Shown here: piece after piece, positions 33,618-45,300 of the stretch
Position numbering within the stretch: the stretch's first letter is position 1
Layout: each line of letters opens with the position of its first letter
Assembly (NCBI GenBank): GCA_947493885.1
Contig: CANLTE010000002.1
Location: 682,001 to 746,000, forward strand
Reading direction: 5' to 3'
DNA from: an uncultured Maribacter sp.
GTDB taxonomy: Bacteria > Bacteroidota > Bacteroidia > Flavobacteriales > Flavobacteriaceae
Length of the DNA stretch: 64,000 nt
The notes under the pieces: model-generated
What the model was told of the DNA's origin: nothing
Seen by the model: the letters and a program-made list of their open reading frames with translations, nothing else
Database searches by the model: none
Translations under genes and position numbers: made by a program

Positions 33618-34665
33618 GTTCTTTATTAAAATACACTAAGTAATAATACATTTGGCGTTCTTCATCCCAGCCTTTTTCAACGAATTTTTCCGCCGACTCT
33701 GGGTTTATAAAATCTAGTTTAATCTGAACGTTAGTGTCCAAATTAATTACATTTTTTATTTTTTTTCGAGCGTCTGAAACTGCTTTGTTGGCAATATCAA
33801 AAGTCGAAACATCTTCAATACTATATTTAGGGCCTTTTTCTACTTTATAGTGTTTAAATTCTGGAATAAGCTCTGGGTTATCAATCACCTCATTTAAAAA
33901 GCTGGTTTCTTCAAATTCATCATTTTTAGCAAAATGGTTTACCGCTTTATTCATAAACAAAACTTCTTGTTGCTTGTCTTCAGCTGGTAACACAACATCT
34001 TTGGCAAAGTTCTGACAAAATTTTAAATAGTTTTTTGTGTAAAAATTTTCATCAGCAACTGCATCAACTCCTAAAAAGTTTTCTAACCAATATTTAGTAT
34101 CATAGCGATTACTATCAACAGAAAGTAGTTTAAAACCTTCTTCTTTTTCAACATTAAAAATTAAACATCCCTTATCAAGTTTATTAATATTGATTCCCTG
34201 CTGAATTACGATATCTAGGTTTTCGCCATCTTCTTCAAATTGCAGAAAATCGTGCTTTAACTCACTTTTAAAAATACCAATGGCATCAACTTTTTTATTG
34301 TCTAACATTACATTAGATAAGTGTGCAACATAAACTTCACCACTTTTTATATGAGGATGATTAGATTGCTCAAAAAGATGAGTAGCAATGCGCTTTGAGT
34401 TTAGGTGTAAACTAGATGGATTTAAAAAAGCATCGGCAACAATCTTATATATTTCATTAAACTCTATGTCTATTTCATGTGTTAGTTTAAAATAGTTTTC
34501 TTCTTTTTCACGAAAAGGTTTAAAAAAGTATTCTTTAAGTAACCCTGTTGTTTCATCATTAAGTTTAAAAGGCTCTGAAGATAAAAAAAGGCCTTCTCCT
34601 TTATTTTTATTTCCAACTCTATGTAACGAAATGCTTTCTATTTGGGTAGGGTATAAGTTGATCAT
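33607..34665 (-). CDS. Nucleoid-associated protein (NA37/YejK family)
   Basis: The 352-residue protein shows the NA37 pattern of E. coli YejK/NdpA: an N-terminal alpha/beta part (IESISLHRVGNKNKGEGLFLS), HIKSGEVYVAHLSNVMLDNKKVDAIGIFKSEL, the INKLDKGCLIFNVEKEEGFKLLSVD segment, then SNRYDTKYWLENFLGVD. The family was found with purified nucleoids, and its molecular role is not settled; some members occur in anti-phage loci, but no defence gene is next to this one. It converges with the kinase-like gene and is 63 bp downstream of the pRiA4b ORF-3-like gene. Confidence 0.85.
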   Translation of the reverse strand: MINLYPTQIESISLHRVGNKNKGEGLFLSSEPFKLNDETTGLLKEYFFKPFREKEENYFKLTHEIDIEFNEIYKIVADAFLNPSSLHLNSKRIATHLFEQSNHPHIKSGEVYVAHLSNVMLDNKKVDAIGIFKSELKHDFLQFEEDGENLDIVIQQGININKLDKGCLIFNVEKEEGFKLLSVDSNRYDTKYWLENFLGVDAVADENFYTKNYLKFCQNFAKDVVLPAEDKQQEVLFMNKAVNHFAKNDEFEETSFLNEVIDNPELIPEFKHYKVEKGPKYSIEDVSTFDIANKAVSDARKKIKNVINLDTNVQIKLDFINPESAEKFVEKGWDEERQMYYYLVYFNKEQKS

Positions 34666-34728
34666 TGAATACGGTTATGAGTTAATGGTTAAAAGGTAAT
34701 TAATGTATTGTGAAATTGTGGTTGGAAA

Positions 34729-35223
34729 TTAGTTCCAATTTTCATCAAATCCAAAATCATCGTAGTTGTCTAATGAATCATCTAAATCGATAGTTGGATC
34801 TGCTTTGAACTTTTTTTCCGGTGGAGATTCGGGTAATTCTCCAAAACTAAATAATAATGCGGGGTACGATTTTCCATCCTCATTTTCAACAATATCCGCT
34901 AGTTCCACAAAAAATGTCCACATGTTTAAAAAGTCATAAACATAAATTAGTTTTGGGGTATTTTCGGTGAGGATGTCTTCTAAAAAAGTCTCATTCATTA
35001 AACGAACATCAGTGCTTCCATCGCTCATGTCAAACAAAGCAATTTCTTCATCTTGATTCCATTCATTGTCACAAGTATAGAACGATGCCATTTCGTTACC
35101 CAAAAACCCAAATGACTGGGTAATAGTGTTATGCAAATCTTCAAGTGTGTTTGAAGCTTCAATTTCAATATCTCTAAAGATATCTTCATCGGCATCCAAG
35201 ATTGTTCTAATCTTATAAATCAT
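34729..35223 (-). CDS. pRiA4b ORF-3-like protein
   Basis: The 164-residue protein opens with the family pattern MIYKIRTILDADEDIFRDIEI, then LEDLHNTITQSFGFLGNEMASFY, LIYVYDFLNMWTFFVELADI and PALLFSFGELP, as in pRiA4b ORF-3/IS1096 passenger proteins. Databases often call it IS1096 element passenger TnpR, but chromosomal Bacteroidota copies are not linked to transposons and none is seen here. The C-terminal ~35 residues are very acidic (DLDDSLDNYDDFGFDENW). Function unknown. Confidence 0.85.
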   Translation of the reverse strand: MIYKIRTILDADEDIFRDIEIEASNTLEDLHNTITQSFGFLGNEMASFYTCDNEWNQDEEIALFDMSDGSTDVRLMNETFLEDILTENTPKLIYVYDFLNMWTFFVELADIVENEDGKSYPALLFSFGELPESPPEKKFKADPTIDLDDSLDNYDDFGFDENWN

Positions 35224-35263
35224 ATCTACTTTTTGTAATATGCAAAGTTACGATATAAAGTTT

Positions 35264-36277
35264 TTATTTTGAGAATCTATGTAAAGTAAAGGTCATTGCA
35301 GCCAAAAGAAAAAAGGCAACTACCTGATGAGCAATACCTAGCCATAGGGGTACAGCAAATACTAATGTTAATACACCTAATGTAAATTGCAATAGCACCA
35401 GCGCTAATAAAGCTTGCACACCTCTTTTTTGTACCCCTGTAATTGCATTTTTTTTACTTTTATAAACGATAACTCCAATGAGAATAACAACTATATAGGC
35501 AAGGTAACGGTGAACAAACTGAACGCCGCTTTTTCCTTCAAAAAAGTTTTTTGATAGGGGTTGATGTTCAATATATACGGTTTCATGTATTAACTTACCT
35601 TCACTCATGAACGGCCAGAAGTTATGAATAAATCCAGCGTCTAGTCCTGCCACAAAAGCACCCCAAATTATCTGAGTAATAAGAACAATTAAGGTAAACC
35701 TCATAAAATTGCGAAGATTTTTGTTTATCTCTTTTTTTAAGGGATATTTTAAATCTAATGCAACCCATAAACTATATGCAAAAGTTAAAAAAGCAGTTGT
35801 TAAATGAGCGGCAAGTCTATAATGCGAGACATCTGGTCTATCAATTAGACCGCTTTTAACCATATACCAACCTAAAAACCCTTGGAAACCGCCTAGGAAT
35901 AATAAAACGAGGCACTTTTTAATTGTTGATTTCGAAAGTTGTTTTTTTACTAAAAAATAGAGAAACGGAATTATAAAAACAATACCAATTAGTCTTCCAA
36001 TTACTCGATGTAACCATTCCCAAAAGAAAATAGATTTAAAATTGGATAGCGTGAAATGGGAGTTGAGTTTTTGATATTCAGGAAATTGCTTATACAAGTC
36101 AAAAGCCTCTTGCCATTCTTGTTCTCCCATTGGTGGAATGGTGCCACTTATAAGTTTGTAGTTAGATATAGATAATCCCGAATGAGTAAGTCTTGTAATA
36201 CCACCAACAACTACCATAACGAATATAAGTAGACATCCCGTTAGAAGCCAATAAATAATACGTTTATTATCTTTCAT
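35264..36277 (-). CDS. ctaA: Haem A synthase (COX15/CtaA)
   Basis: CtaA oxidises haem O to haem A for aa3-type cytochrome oxidases. The 337-residue integral membrane protein has eight predicted helices and the conserved features VVVGGITRLTHSGLSIS near the N-terminus, WLHRVIGRLIG with a haem-ligand histidine, VSHYRLAAHLTTAF with two histidines, a VQFVHRYLAYIVV segment and WLGIAHQVVAFFLLA with the last histidine. I chose the ATG at 36277, where the family begins; a TTG at 36301 would add eight residues. It is monocistronic; the cytochrome oxidase genes are not in the window. Confidence 0.92.
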   Translation of the reverse strand: MKDNKRIIYWLLTGCLLIFVMVVVGGITRLTHSGLSISNYKLISGTIPPMGEQEWQEAFDLYKQFPEYQKLNSHFTLSNFKSIFFWEWLHRVIGRLIGIVFIIPFLYFLVKKQLSKSTIKKCLVLLFLGGFQGFLGWYMVKSGLIDRPDVSHYRLAAHLTTAFLTFAYSLWVALDLKYPLKKEINKNLRNFMRFTLIVLITQIIWGAFVAGLDAGFIHNFWPFMSEGKLIHETVYIEHQPLSKNFFEGKSGVQFVHRYLAYIVVILIGVIVYKSKKNAITGVQKRGVQALLALVLLQFTLGVLTLVFAVPLWLGIAHQVVAFFLLAAMTFTLHRFSK

Positions 36278-36345
36278 AGCATTGTTGCAATAACAGCGCA
36301 AAATTAATACTCTTTACACAAAAAAAGATAAGGTTTCACAAAAAA

Positions 36346-36378
36346 GAAAGGGGAGTAGCACATGCTATCTCCCCTTTT
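36346..36378 (-). terminator. Terminator after the OmpA-family gene
   Basis: GAAAGGGGAGTAGCA (36346-36360) pairs with TGCTATCTCCCCTTTT (36363-36378) with one bulged base. On the minus strand it is followed by a T-rich stretch, 22 bp past the stop codon, and ends the adhesin operon. Confidence 0.8.
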
Positions 36379-36399
36379 CTCGATTAATAAACACTTGTT

Positions 36400-38340
36400 T
36401 TATTCTATAATTATAAATTCTGATCTACGGTTACGTTGATGTTTTTCTTTTGTGCATGGTACACCATTGGTGCATTCATTAGAAAGTTGCGTCTCCCCAA
36501 AACCTTTAAAGGTTAGCCTTTCTTCCGAAATTCCTTGTTCTACCATGTATTTAGATGTTGCTTTTGCTCGGCGAAGAGAAAGCCCTTGGTTATATTGGTC
36601 ATTAGCTCTAGAGTCTGTATGAGACCCAATTTCCACTTTAATTTCAGGAAACTTGTTCATATAGTCTATTATTTTTGTGATACTTACTCTAGCATCTCTT
36701 CTAATGTGAGATTTATCAAAATCAAAATAAATAGGTTCTATACCAAGAAGTTTACCAAGTTCTGTACCTACCGCTGCTGCAAGCCTTGTTTTTTCTAAGG
36801 TTAATTCTACATCTGTAGTATCATTAGCGCTTACGGTTGTAAACAATTTGTCACCGTCATTATAAGATTCCTTTGTAGCAACAAGTTTATAATTACCGTC
36901 CTCGCAATTGCTATCCATTGTAAAAGAACCGTCATTCTTGGTGTATGCTTGGCTTACAGTATTGTTTTCAGAGTCATAAATAATAACACTTGCACCAGCA
37001 ATGGCAGCTCCTGTTTTATGGTCTTTTATTTTACCATTAACAATAGTATGACATTCTAAATCTAATGGTTTAAGCTCATTAAAGCTGTATATATCGTCAT
37101 CACCGTTTCCTCCTTCACGATTTGAAGCGAAATACCCTTTTCTGGATTCTTCGTTAAAAATAAAAGAGAAATCGTCTTCCACACTATTCACGGGTTTTCC
37201 AATGTTTTTAATGTCGGTTTTTTGTGTATTGTTTAAGTCCGTCGCAAAAACATCTAATCCCCCCAAACCAGGATGACCGTCAGACGAAAAGTATAAAATA
37301 TTATTACTTGTTACATATGGGAAAGTTTCTCGACTCTCTGTATTTATAGGTGCTCCTACGTTTTTTGGAGTACCATAACTTCCATCTTTATTAATGTCTA
37401 CAACAAAAATATCAGATGCTCCGTATGTACCTTCCATGTCGGAAGCAAAAAATAACTTGCTTTCGTCAGGACTTAACGCTGGATGAGCTACAGAATAGTT
37501 ATCACCATTGAATGGTAGCTCTATAATGTTTGTCCATTTATCGTTAACCTTTGTAGCTTTAAATATTTTTAATCTACTTACACCTTCATCATCTCTAGAA
37601 AAGTTTCCGTTTTCTGAGTTGTTTCGAGTAAAATAAATCGTGGAGCCATCTTTAGTAAATGCAGTTGATGACTCATGAGTTTTTTTGTTTACTAGTTTAG
37701 ATAATTTGTCAGTATTTACATATTCATCATTTTCGTTTGGAGCAGATAAATACAAATTTAGAAAAGCGTTATTGTTCCATTTATGAATTCTTTTAGTGAT
37801 TAACCCACTATCTCTTGCCGTGGAAAACACCAAACTTTCTCCATAAAATGATGGAGCAAAGTCCGATACCTCAGAATTAATAGCCATGTTTTTAATACTA
37901 TACCTGCCCGAATTAGCTTTAATTTGGTCAAGATAATCTTCATTATCAATAAATTTTTGAGCTCTGTTATCTCCTGATTTTGCAGCATGCACTTTTTGCA
38001 TCCACATATCTGACTCTTTGTATTTTTGAAGCGATTTTAGTGATTGAGCATATCGGTACATATACTCAGCTTCAACAGATACTTCTTCTATCTTAAAAAG
38101 TTTTTCGTACCAGGATGCGGCCTCTTGATAGTTTGCATTTAAATAATGTGCATTACCCAAGTTTTTAAATATCTGCTCGTCGGAGTACCCTTTTTTAACT
38201 AGGTGTTCATATGAACTAATAGCTTCTGCGTATGCATAATTGTTAAAATTGGTTTCCGCTTTTTTTATGTTTTTTTCTTGAGCATTAAGCATTGCAGCCA
38301 TTGCAGCAAGACATAAGAATATTGTATTACGTTTTTTCAT
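36400..38340 (-). CDS. OmpA-family protein with TPR, propeller and carboxypeptidase-like domains (PorE-like)
   Basis: The 646-residue periplasmic protein has a signal peptide (MKKRNTIFLCLAAMAAMLNA). In order: TPR repeats (about 25-135), a WD40/PD40 beta-propeller (about 155-430, with SPDESKLFFASDMEGTYGAS), a carboxypeptidase-regulatory-like domain (KIKDHKTGAAIAGASVIIYD) and an OmpA peptidoglycan-binding domain (IYFDFDKSHIRRDARVSI, VEIGSHTDSRANDQYNQGLS). This is the PorE architecture that ties type IX secretion parts to the cell wall. It follows a PorP/SprF-like gene by 12 bp and the giant adhesin before that, so it likely serves that adhesin. Confidence 0.88.
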   Translation of the reverse strand: MKKRNTIFLCLAAMAAMLNAQEKNIKKAETNFNNYAYAEAISSYEHLVKKGYSDEQIFKNLGNAHYLNANYQEAASWYEKLFKIEEVSVEAEYMYRYAQSLKSLQKYKESDMWMQKVHAAKSGDNRAQKFIDNEDYLDQIKANSGRYSIKNMAINSEVSDFAPSFYGESLVFSTARDSGLITKRIHKWNNNAFLNLYLSAPNENDEYVNTDKLSKLVNKKTHESSTAFTKDGSTIYFTRNNSENGNFSRDDEGVSRLKIFKATKVNDKWTNIIELPFNGDNYSVAHPALSPDESKLFFASDMEGTYGASDIFVVDINKDGSYGTPKNVGAPINTESRETFPYVTSNNILYFSSDGHPGLGGLDVFATDLNNTQKTDIKNIGKPVNSVEDDFSFIFNEESRKGYFASNREGGNGDDDIYSFNELKPLDLECHTIVNGKIKDHKTGAAIAGASVIIYDSENNTVSQAYTKNDGSFTMDSNCEDGNYKLVATKESYNDGDKLFTTVSANDTTDVELTLEKTRLAAAVGTELGKLLGIEPIYFDFDKSHIRRDARVSITKIIDYMNKFPEIKVEIGSHTDSRANDQYNQGLSLRRAKATSKYMVEQGISEERLTFKGFGETQLSNECTNGVPCTKEKHQRNRRSEFIIIE

Positions 38341-38352
38341 GATAGTTAGCTT

Positions 38353-39291
38353 TTAAAAGAATCTAGGGGTTAACACTTTTTTATACTTGGTATATAGTTC
38401 GTATCGAAGCATTACTTCGAAAGAACCAGAATTAAAAGCAGCATTACCTAATTCTGTTACTTCACGGTCGTAGGCTAGACCAAGCATGAATTGGTCGGTG
38501 ATTTGAAAACCAAACAATGCACTCAATGCGGCATCCCATCTATAGGCAGCACCAACAGTAAATTTATTGTTCAGCATAAAATTAGCCGAAATGTCTATTT
38601 GTAATGGAGCTCCCTGAACAGCCTTAAGTAAGGCTGCTGGTTTAAATTTTAGGTTAGGATTGAGGTCAAAAACATACCCAGTTATAAGGTAAAGGTTTAT
38701 GCGTTCTTCTGCTAAAAAGTCGTTATCATTAGCTCCATCATCAAAATGTTGAGTTTTTAGAAAATTAGGGACGGAGAGACCAGCATAAAATTTATTGGTA
38801 TGATAGTAAATACCAGCTCCAAAATTAACAGCAAATCTGTTATCTATATTAGCATTTGTGGTAGTGTTAGCATTAGGAATATAGTTACGTAATTTATTAA
38901 AATTAATATCTAATAAATGGCCGCCAGCTTTCACGCCAAAAGATAATTTTCCCGTTCTGGAAGTTGGAATTGTATATGAGAAAACGCCATCAAAATAGGT
39001 GTCTTGATTTGTTCCGTTTCCGATTTTATCATTGACAATAGATAGTCCTAAACCAACTCTTTTTGAAACAGGAGTGTTAAAACTAAGGGTTTGCGTTTGT
39101 GGAGTACCATCAACACCAACCCATTGAGAGCGGTGCAGTCCTACAATACTAAACACCCCTCGTGAACCAGCGTAAGCTGGATTCACAGACATGGTGTTAT
39201 ACATGTATTGGGTATACTGAGCATCTTGCTGCGCAACTAAACCAAATATGGCGGAAAAGATGAGCACTAATGTTATATATATTTTTTTCAT
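38353..39291 (-). CDS. PorP/SprF family T9SS outer-membrane protein
   Basis: The 312-residue protein has a signal peptide (MKKIYITLVLIFSAIFGLVA) and the PorP/SprF barrel opening QQDAQYTQYMYNTMSVNPAYAGSRG, followed by LHRSQWVGVDGTPQTQTLSF, SIVNDKIG and the final YDREVTELGNAAFNSGSFEVMLRYEL. In Flavobacterium SprF is needed to export and place the adhesin SprB from the adjacent gene. Here too it lies directly downstream (37 bp) of the giant adhesin and 12 bp before the PorE-like gene. I infer that it is the dedicated partner of that adhesin. Confidence 0.92.
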   Translation of the reverse strand: MKKIYITLVLIFSAIFGLVAQQDAQYTQYMYNTMSVNPAYAGSRGVFSIVGLHRSQWVGVDGTPQTQTLSFNTPVSKRVGLGLSIVNDKIGNGTNQDTYFDGVFSYTIPTSRTGKLSFGVKAGGHLLDINFNKLRNYIPNANTTTNANIDNRFAVNFGAGIYYHTNKFYAGLSVPNFLKTQHFDDGANDNDFLAEERINLYLITGYVFDLNPNLKFKPAALLKAVQGAPLQIDISANFMLNNKFTVGAAYRWDAALSALFGFQITDQFMLGLAYDREVTELGNAAFNSGSFEVMLRYELYTKYKKVLTPRFF

Positions 39292-39328
39292 GATTGTTTC
39301 TTTATAGAAATGTATTAGTTAATGGTGT

Positions 39329-42300
39329 TTATCTGTTTACGTATAGGTACCCTTGTTTACTTCTACCTTCGCCGTTGACGGTATAGTCCACAACGTAGAA
39401 GTATACACCAACAGGTAAGGCTTCTTCTTTAGTAATAGTTGCTCTACCGTTAGAGATTCCTCGGAAGCCGTTATTACCATTGTCATAACCTCGGGTTTCA
39501 AAAACTAATACACCCCAACGATTATAAATTCGTACCGTATTTTCTGGGAAAGATTCTATATTAGTTATTCTGAATACACCATCATTTAAGTTTGGTTGTA
39601 CTAAGTCGTTTTCAAAAATGATATCACATGCTACCCCCGATGGAATTGTTCCACCTATATGACTGCATGGATCTTCGGGATTAGTGCCATCATTTAATTC
39701 TTGTCCATTAGTAACTAAATCTCCGTCGCAATCCGCGTCTAAATAATCTCCAGTTTTATCTAAAGTGACATTTAAGACATCAAAGTCACAAGGATCTCTT
39801 GGGTCAGTATTATCAGATAATTCATCTCCGTTAGTAACACCATCACCATCGCAATCAGAGATTAAGTAATCTCCAGTTTGTGAAAGAGTTATGCTTGAAG
39901 TTTGATAATCGCAAGGATCTTCAGGGTTAGTCCCGTCAATAATTTCCTGGTCGTTAATAACTCCATCTCCATCACAATCTGCAATTAGATAATCACCAGA
40001 AACGGTAACTGTAGCACTTGCAATAATATAATCGCAAGGATTATTTGGGTCAGTACCATCTTCCGTTTCTTTAGTGTCGAGTACTCCATCACCATCGCTG
40101 TCTGCAACTTCTCTAAAATCTACTTCAGTTGTAGTAGGTAAATCATCATTATCAGTAGTGATAGCTCCTGTGTTTAAATCATTGTTTACATCATTGCCCG
40201 GAGTATCATCAAATCCATCATCTAGTCCATCGTTGTCCGCATCAGCTCCAACGAATGTACCTTGACCAGCTTCAATAACATCGTCAATACCGTCGCCGTC
40301 AGAATCTAAATCCACATAATCAGGAATATTGTCATTATCGGTGTCAATAGGAGTTAGCCCACCAAGATAGTTAGTATCTAACCCAACATTGTCAAAAGTA
40401 TCTGCAGGAACTATATACGCACTTGTTAATTGTGCTTCTACGTTATCTGGGATACCATCGTCATCAGCATCGATATCTAAGAAGTTTGGACCATCAGTTG
40501 GATTACCGTCAGTGTCTGTTGGAGTAGTTCCTTCTGTACTATCTGCTTGACCGTTATCAGTTGTATCACTAAATCCGTCATCATTAGAGTCAATAACGCC
40601 ATCGTTATTGGTGTCTAAATCTCCATTACTAGCTTCGTTAACATCAAGAATACCATCATTATCTGCATCGATATCAAAATGATTAGGAATACCATCACCA
40701 TCAAAATCATATGCTGGTTCAACCGAGCCGTTAGTATCTCCTACTAAAGGATTACTAGGTTCATCATCTAAATAATTAGGAACTCCATCATTATCATCAT
40801 CGGCACTTGGGTCTATACCATTAGATTCATCTAAATCGGAAATACCATCGTTATCGTCATCTAAATCTATAAAATCGTTAATTCCATCTCTATCATGATC
40901 GGGAAGAACATCTACAGTAATGTTTGCATTATTGGAAGTGTTTCCTTCATTATCATTAACTGTATAAGTTATAGTAGACACGCCATTAAATGTAGGTTCT
41001 GGATCAAAAGTAATAGTACCATCACCATTATCAGTGTATATCCCTTCGTTAGTAATACTTATTGTAGATTGTTGACCAGATGTTGCTGGGTCTAAATCTA
41101 TAGTAGTAACATCAATAGTTCCATCAGAATCGGTGTCATCATCAGTTAAATCAATACTAACATTAGTATCTGTTAAGGTAGATTCAGCATCATTGTTAGC
41201 TACTGGTGGAGCTTGAACATCCACAGTAATGTTTGCGATATTGGAAGTGTTCCCTTCATCATCATTAACTGTATAAGTTATAGTAGACACACCATTAAAT
41301 GTAGGTTCTGGGTCAAAAGTTATTGTACCATCCCCATTATCAGTATATACCCCTTCGTTAGTAATACTTATTGTAGATTGTTGACCAGATGTTGCTGGGT
41401 CTAAATCTATAGTAGTATCATCAATAGTTCCATCAGAATCGGTGTCATCATCAGTTAAATCAATACTAACATTAGTATCTGTTAAGGTAGATTCAGCATC
41501 ATTGTTAGCTACTGGTGGAGCTTGAACATCTACAGTAATGTTTGCGATATTGGAAGTGTTTCCTTCGTCATCATTAACTGTATAAGTTATAGTAGACACA
41601 CCATTAAATGTAGGTTCTGGGTCAAAAGTAATAGTACCATCACCATTATCAGTATATACCCCTTCGTTAGTAACACTTATGGTAGATTGTTGACCAGATG
41701 TTGCTGGGTCTAAATCTATAGTAGTATCATCAATAGTTCCATCAGAATCAGTGTCATCATCAGTTAAATCAATACTAACATTAGTATCTGTCAAGGTAGA
41801 TTCAGCATCATTGTTAGCTACTGGTGTAGCTTGAACATCTACAGTAATGTTTGCAATATTGGAAGTGTTTCCTTCATTATCATTAACTGTATAAGTTATA
41901 GTAGACACACCATTAAATGTAGGTTCTGGGTCAAAAGTAATAGTACCATCACCATTATCAGTGTATATCCCTTCGTTAGTAATACTTATTGTAGATTGTT
42001 GACCAGATGTTGCTGGGTCTAAATCTATAGTAGTATCATCAATAGTTCCGTCAGAATCAGTGTCATCATCAGTTAAATCAATACTAACATTAGTATCTGT
42101 TAAGGTAGATGTAGTATCATTATTAGCTACTGGTGGAGCTTGAACATCCACAGTAATGTTTGCGATATTGGAAGTGTTTCCTTCATCATCATTAACGGTA
42201 TAAGTTATAGTAGACACACCATTAAATGTAGGTTCTGGGTCAAAAGTAATAGTACCATCACCATTATCAGTATATACCCCTTCGTTAGTAATACTTATTG

Positions 42301-45300
42301 TAGATTGTTGACCAGGTGTTGCTGGGTCTAAATCTATAGTAGTATCATCAATAGTTCCATCAGAATCGGTGTCGTCATCAGTTAAATCAATACTAACATT
42401 AGTATCTGTTAAGGTAGATGTAGTATCATTATTAGCTACTGGTGGAGCTTGAACATCCACAGTAATGTTTGCAATATTGGAAGTAGCTCCTAAAGTATCA
42501 TCTACGGTATACGTAATTGTTGAAGTGCCAGTAAAAGCGGCATCAGGATTAAAAGTAATAGTACCATCACTATTATCAGTGTATACCCCTTCGTTAGTAA
42601 TACTTATTGTAGATTGTTGACCTGGTGTAGCAGGATCTAAATCTATACTACTGTCATCTATTCCATCTGCGTCTGTATCATCATTTGTTAAATCAATAAT
42701 AATGTCTACATCTTGTATGGTTGCCTCATTTTCGTCACCTGCAACGGGACCAGGATTACAAGCTGCATCTGTTAAGGTTACTGAGTTGGAATCGATGTTT
42801 GCACATAAAGGAGCACCGACGTAACGAACAGCAGCCGTATAAGAGCCTGGACCAGGAGTAAAAGTATTAGAACTTTGCCATGGGCCAGATGCTCCATTAA
42901 TACTGTATTCTAAAGTGCCACCGCCATTACTTGTCGCTATAATGTTAATGCTACCTGTATTTGAGGGGCATGTTGGTTGTGTAACCGATGTGGTTAAAGA
43001 TATTGTAGGAGGAGGAGTTAAAAAGAATGGGTTGTAAACAATAAACACCTTACCGTCTCCACCATCTCCACCGCTCGCTCCAGATTGTGTTAAACGAACA
43101 CCATTTATTGGAACATTGCTACCAACAAGCGCTGTTAAAGGATAAACAGTTGCGTGAATAGTTTGCCCGTTTTCGTTTGGTATTCCTGTGTCGATGTATG
43201 TTTGCCCTGGTTGACCAACCCTTGTAATAGGTTGAGGTGTTCCAATTACGTCACCATTATTGTCAATTGCTTGTATTTCCATAGTGTTATTCCCACCACG
43301 TTCGGTGATTACAACATATCTGTTGGAAGCAGCATTTATGTCGTAATTAAATTCAAAATTCACGTAATCTGTTGCAAAGATGTTATTATCATTTCTAAAG
43401 TAATGATTTAGGTTTCTATCTGTGTTTGCTGAAATTAGTGCAGGGTCAAATGTAGAAGATGGATCAGTAATATTAGCTCCATTAACACTATTCTCAATTA
43501 TTTGTTGATTACCTGCTGATTCAGAGGTGTACGAATATGAAATGTTATCGGGGACTAACAAATTTGTAAATGTTTCGCCACCAACGGTTATGGAATTAAA
43601 CGTTTTAGCTGAAGCATTTGTTCCCGGGTTTGTAATATCAAAACTAATATCGCCACTAGCAATAGGAGCAGAAGGGCTTCCTGGAGGAATTACATCGGGG
43701 CAATTTTCATCACTACATTCGAATGGCGCATTTACTACGGCGTTATCAGTTAATGTGCATGAAACGTCAGCGGAAAATGTTGCAGTTAAAGAAATTGCAG
43801 AACCGTTTGCTGGTAGTGTAACTCCTGTAAACGTATGAGGTGATGTTAATCCAGTAACAGAAATAGATGCAGTTGCGTCTCCGGATAAGTTAAGCGTACC
43901 AGTTGTAGGTTTATTTGTAAATGTTACAGTAATATCAGCAGTAAAGGTGTCATCATTAATATTATTTGCTGTACTGTTATCATTACATGTAGATTCATTC
44001 GAAGAACTAATAGCGCTAATTGAACAAGGGGCTAGAACCGTGACCGTAGCAATTGCTGTTTTACAGTTTGTGGCACTACCTGCATCACAAATTTGATATT
44101 CTAAGGTATAGATTCCTGATGGTGTTAAAGGGGTAACATTAACAGCTCCATTAGATGTGTTAAGTGTCACGCCAGGATTACTTGTATTAACTTGTGTAAG
44201 ATCCACGGTAGTGTTATTTGGAACACTTCCATCCCGGTCGTCATTGCTTAAAACATTTGTTATTACAGTTCCTCCAACCCCTTGGACTACTGAACCACTA
44301 TCGTCATTAGCGGATATTAATAAAATTGAACCACATAATTCTACTCCCGTAGGCACAATACATTCAAAAGAAGAACCATCACCAGTGGTTAAACCACCAG
44401 TGCTATTATTCGAAATATGGCCTACAAAGCATATAGATCCTCCATTTGCTCTATTGAAAAAGGTTGTAGCGTGTCCACCTACACTTGCAGCAACGGGGTC
44501 ATCTGTTCCTAAAGTAAAAGAAGCTGGAATTGTTGGATTTTGAATTGTGGCGTCTCCCCCTTGGCCAAGAGAATTGGTATTGTTAACACCCCATGTATAA
44601 AGTATATTTGGATCTGTTGTGGTAGCACCTTGTGTAATTACTGCTGCCCCTGCGTATTGCTCTGAGGTATGTGATGTTGCTAAATATAGAGCTCCTGTAA
44701 AATCTCCACCTCCGGAGGCCTGAATAGTTGTCCATGTAGTAACAACTCCTGTGCCAGTTGTAATAAGTTCTCCTGCAGTATTTGCTCCAACACCATATAT
44801 TTTTGTATCCGTTCCTAAAGCCAACACCCCAGTATTACCAGAATCATTAGTAAAAGAAGAAATGTAAGAGACTGCTACGGGAGGAGCAGTCATAAGGGTA
44901 GCAAAATCAAGATTTTGAATTCCTGACCCATCTGCTAAAACTACATTATTTCCCCAAGTATATATATCGCCGTTATTTATCAAAGCATATCCAGCATATT
45001 TGTTTCCTGTCATTTGGATCGCACCAGTTAAGGGAACTCCTGATGAGGTTTGAACTTGCTGCCATATGGTGCCGTCATTACTAGAATTACCATTAGGTGA
45101 GGTAGTTCCGGTAGTAGCTACCCATATTTCTCCTGAGTTAAGAAGAACAAATAAAACATCTGAACTTGCATGCAAGTTTAAAATATCAGCGGCTGAAAAA
45201 GGAATTCCAGGCATTGCTGCAAACGAAGTTCCTGAGACAAAGTTTCCATTAACAGATTCTCCGACAGTTCCCCAAGCATATAAATTATCTGTTGTCGCTA

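Noticed and set aside
33607-34665. Anti-phage defence island around the NA37-family gene
   Set aside because: No nuclease, helicase, toxin or mobile element is next to it; the neighbours are ordinary genes.
34729-35223. An insertion-sequence remnant, since the gene resembles the IS1096 passenger gene
   Set aside because: No transposase, inverted ends or target duplication is visible nearby; the family is common as ordinary chromosomal genes in Bacteroidota.
36278-36301. TTG start for haem A synthase
   Set aside because: The ATG at 36277 gives the usual family N-terminus.
41213-42331. A series of 63-residue open frames on the + strand, 309 bp apart
   Set aside because: They are shadows of the tandem repeat in the adhesin gene on the minus strand; all copies are identical in phase with that repeat and have no start signals or family similarity.
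40907-42755. Regular spaced repeats as a CRISPR array
   Set aside because: The unit is 309 bp, contiguous, coding and without spacers.
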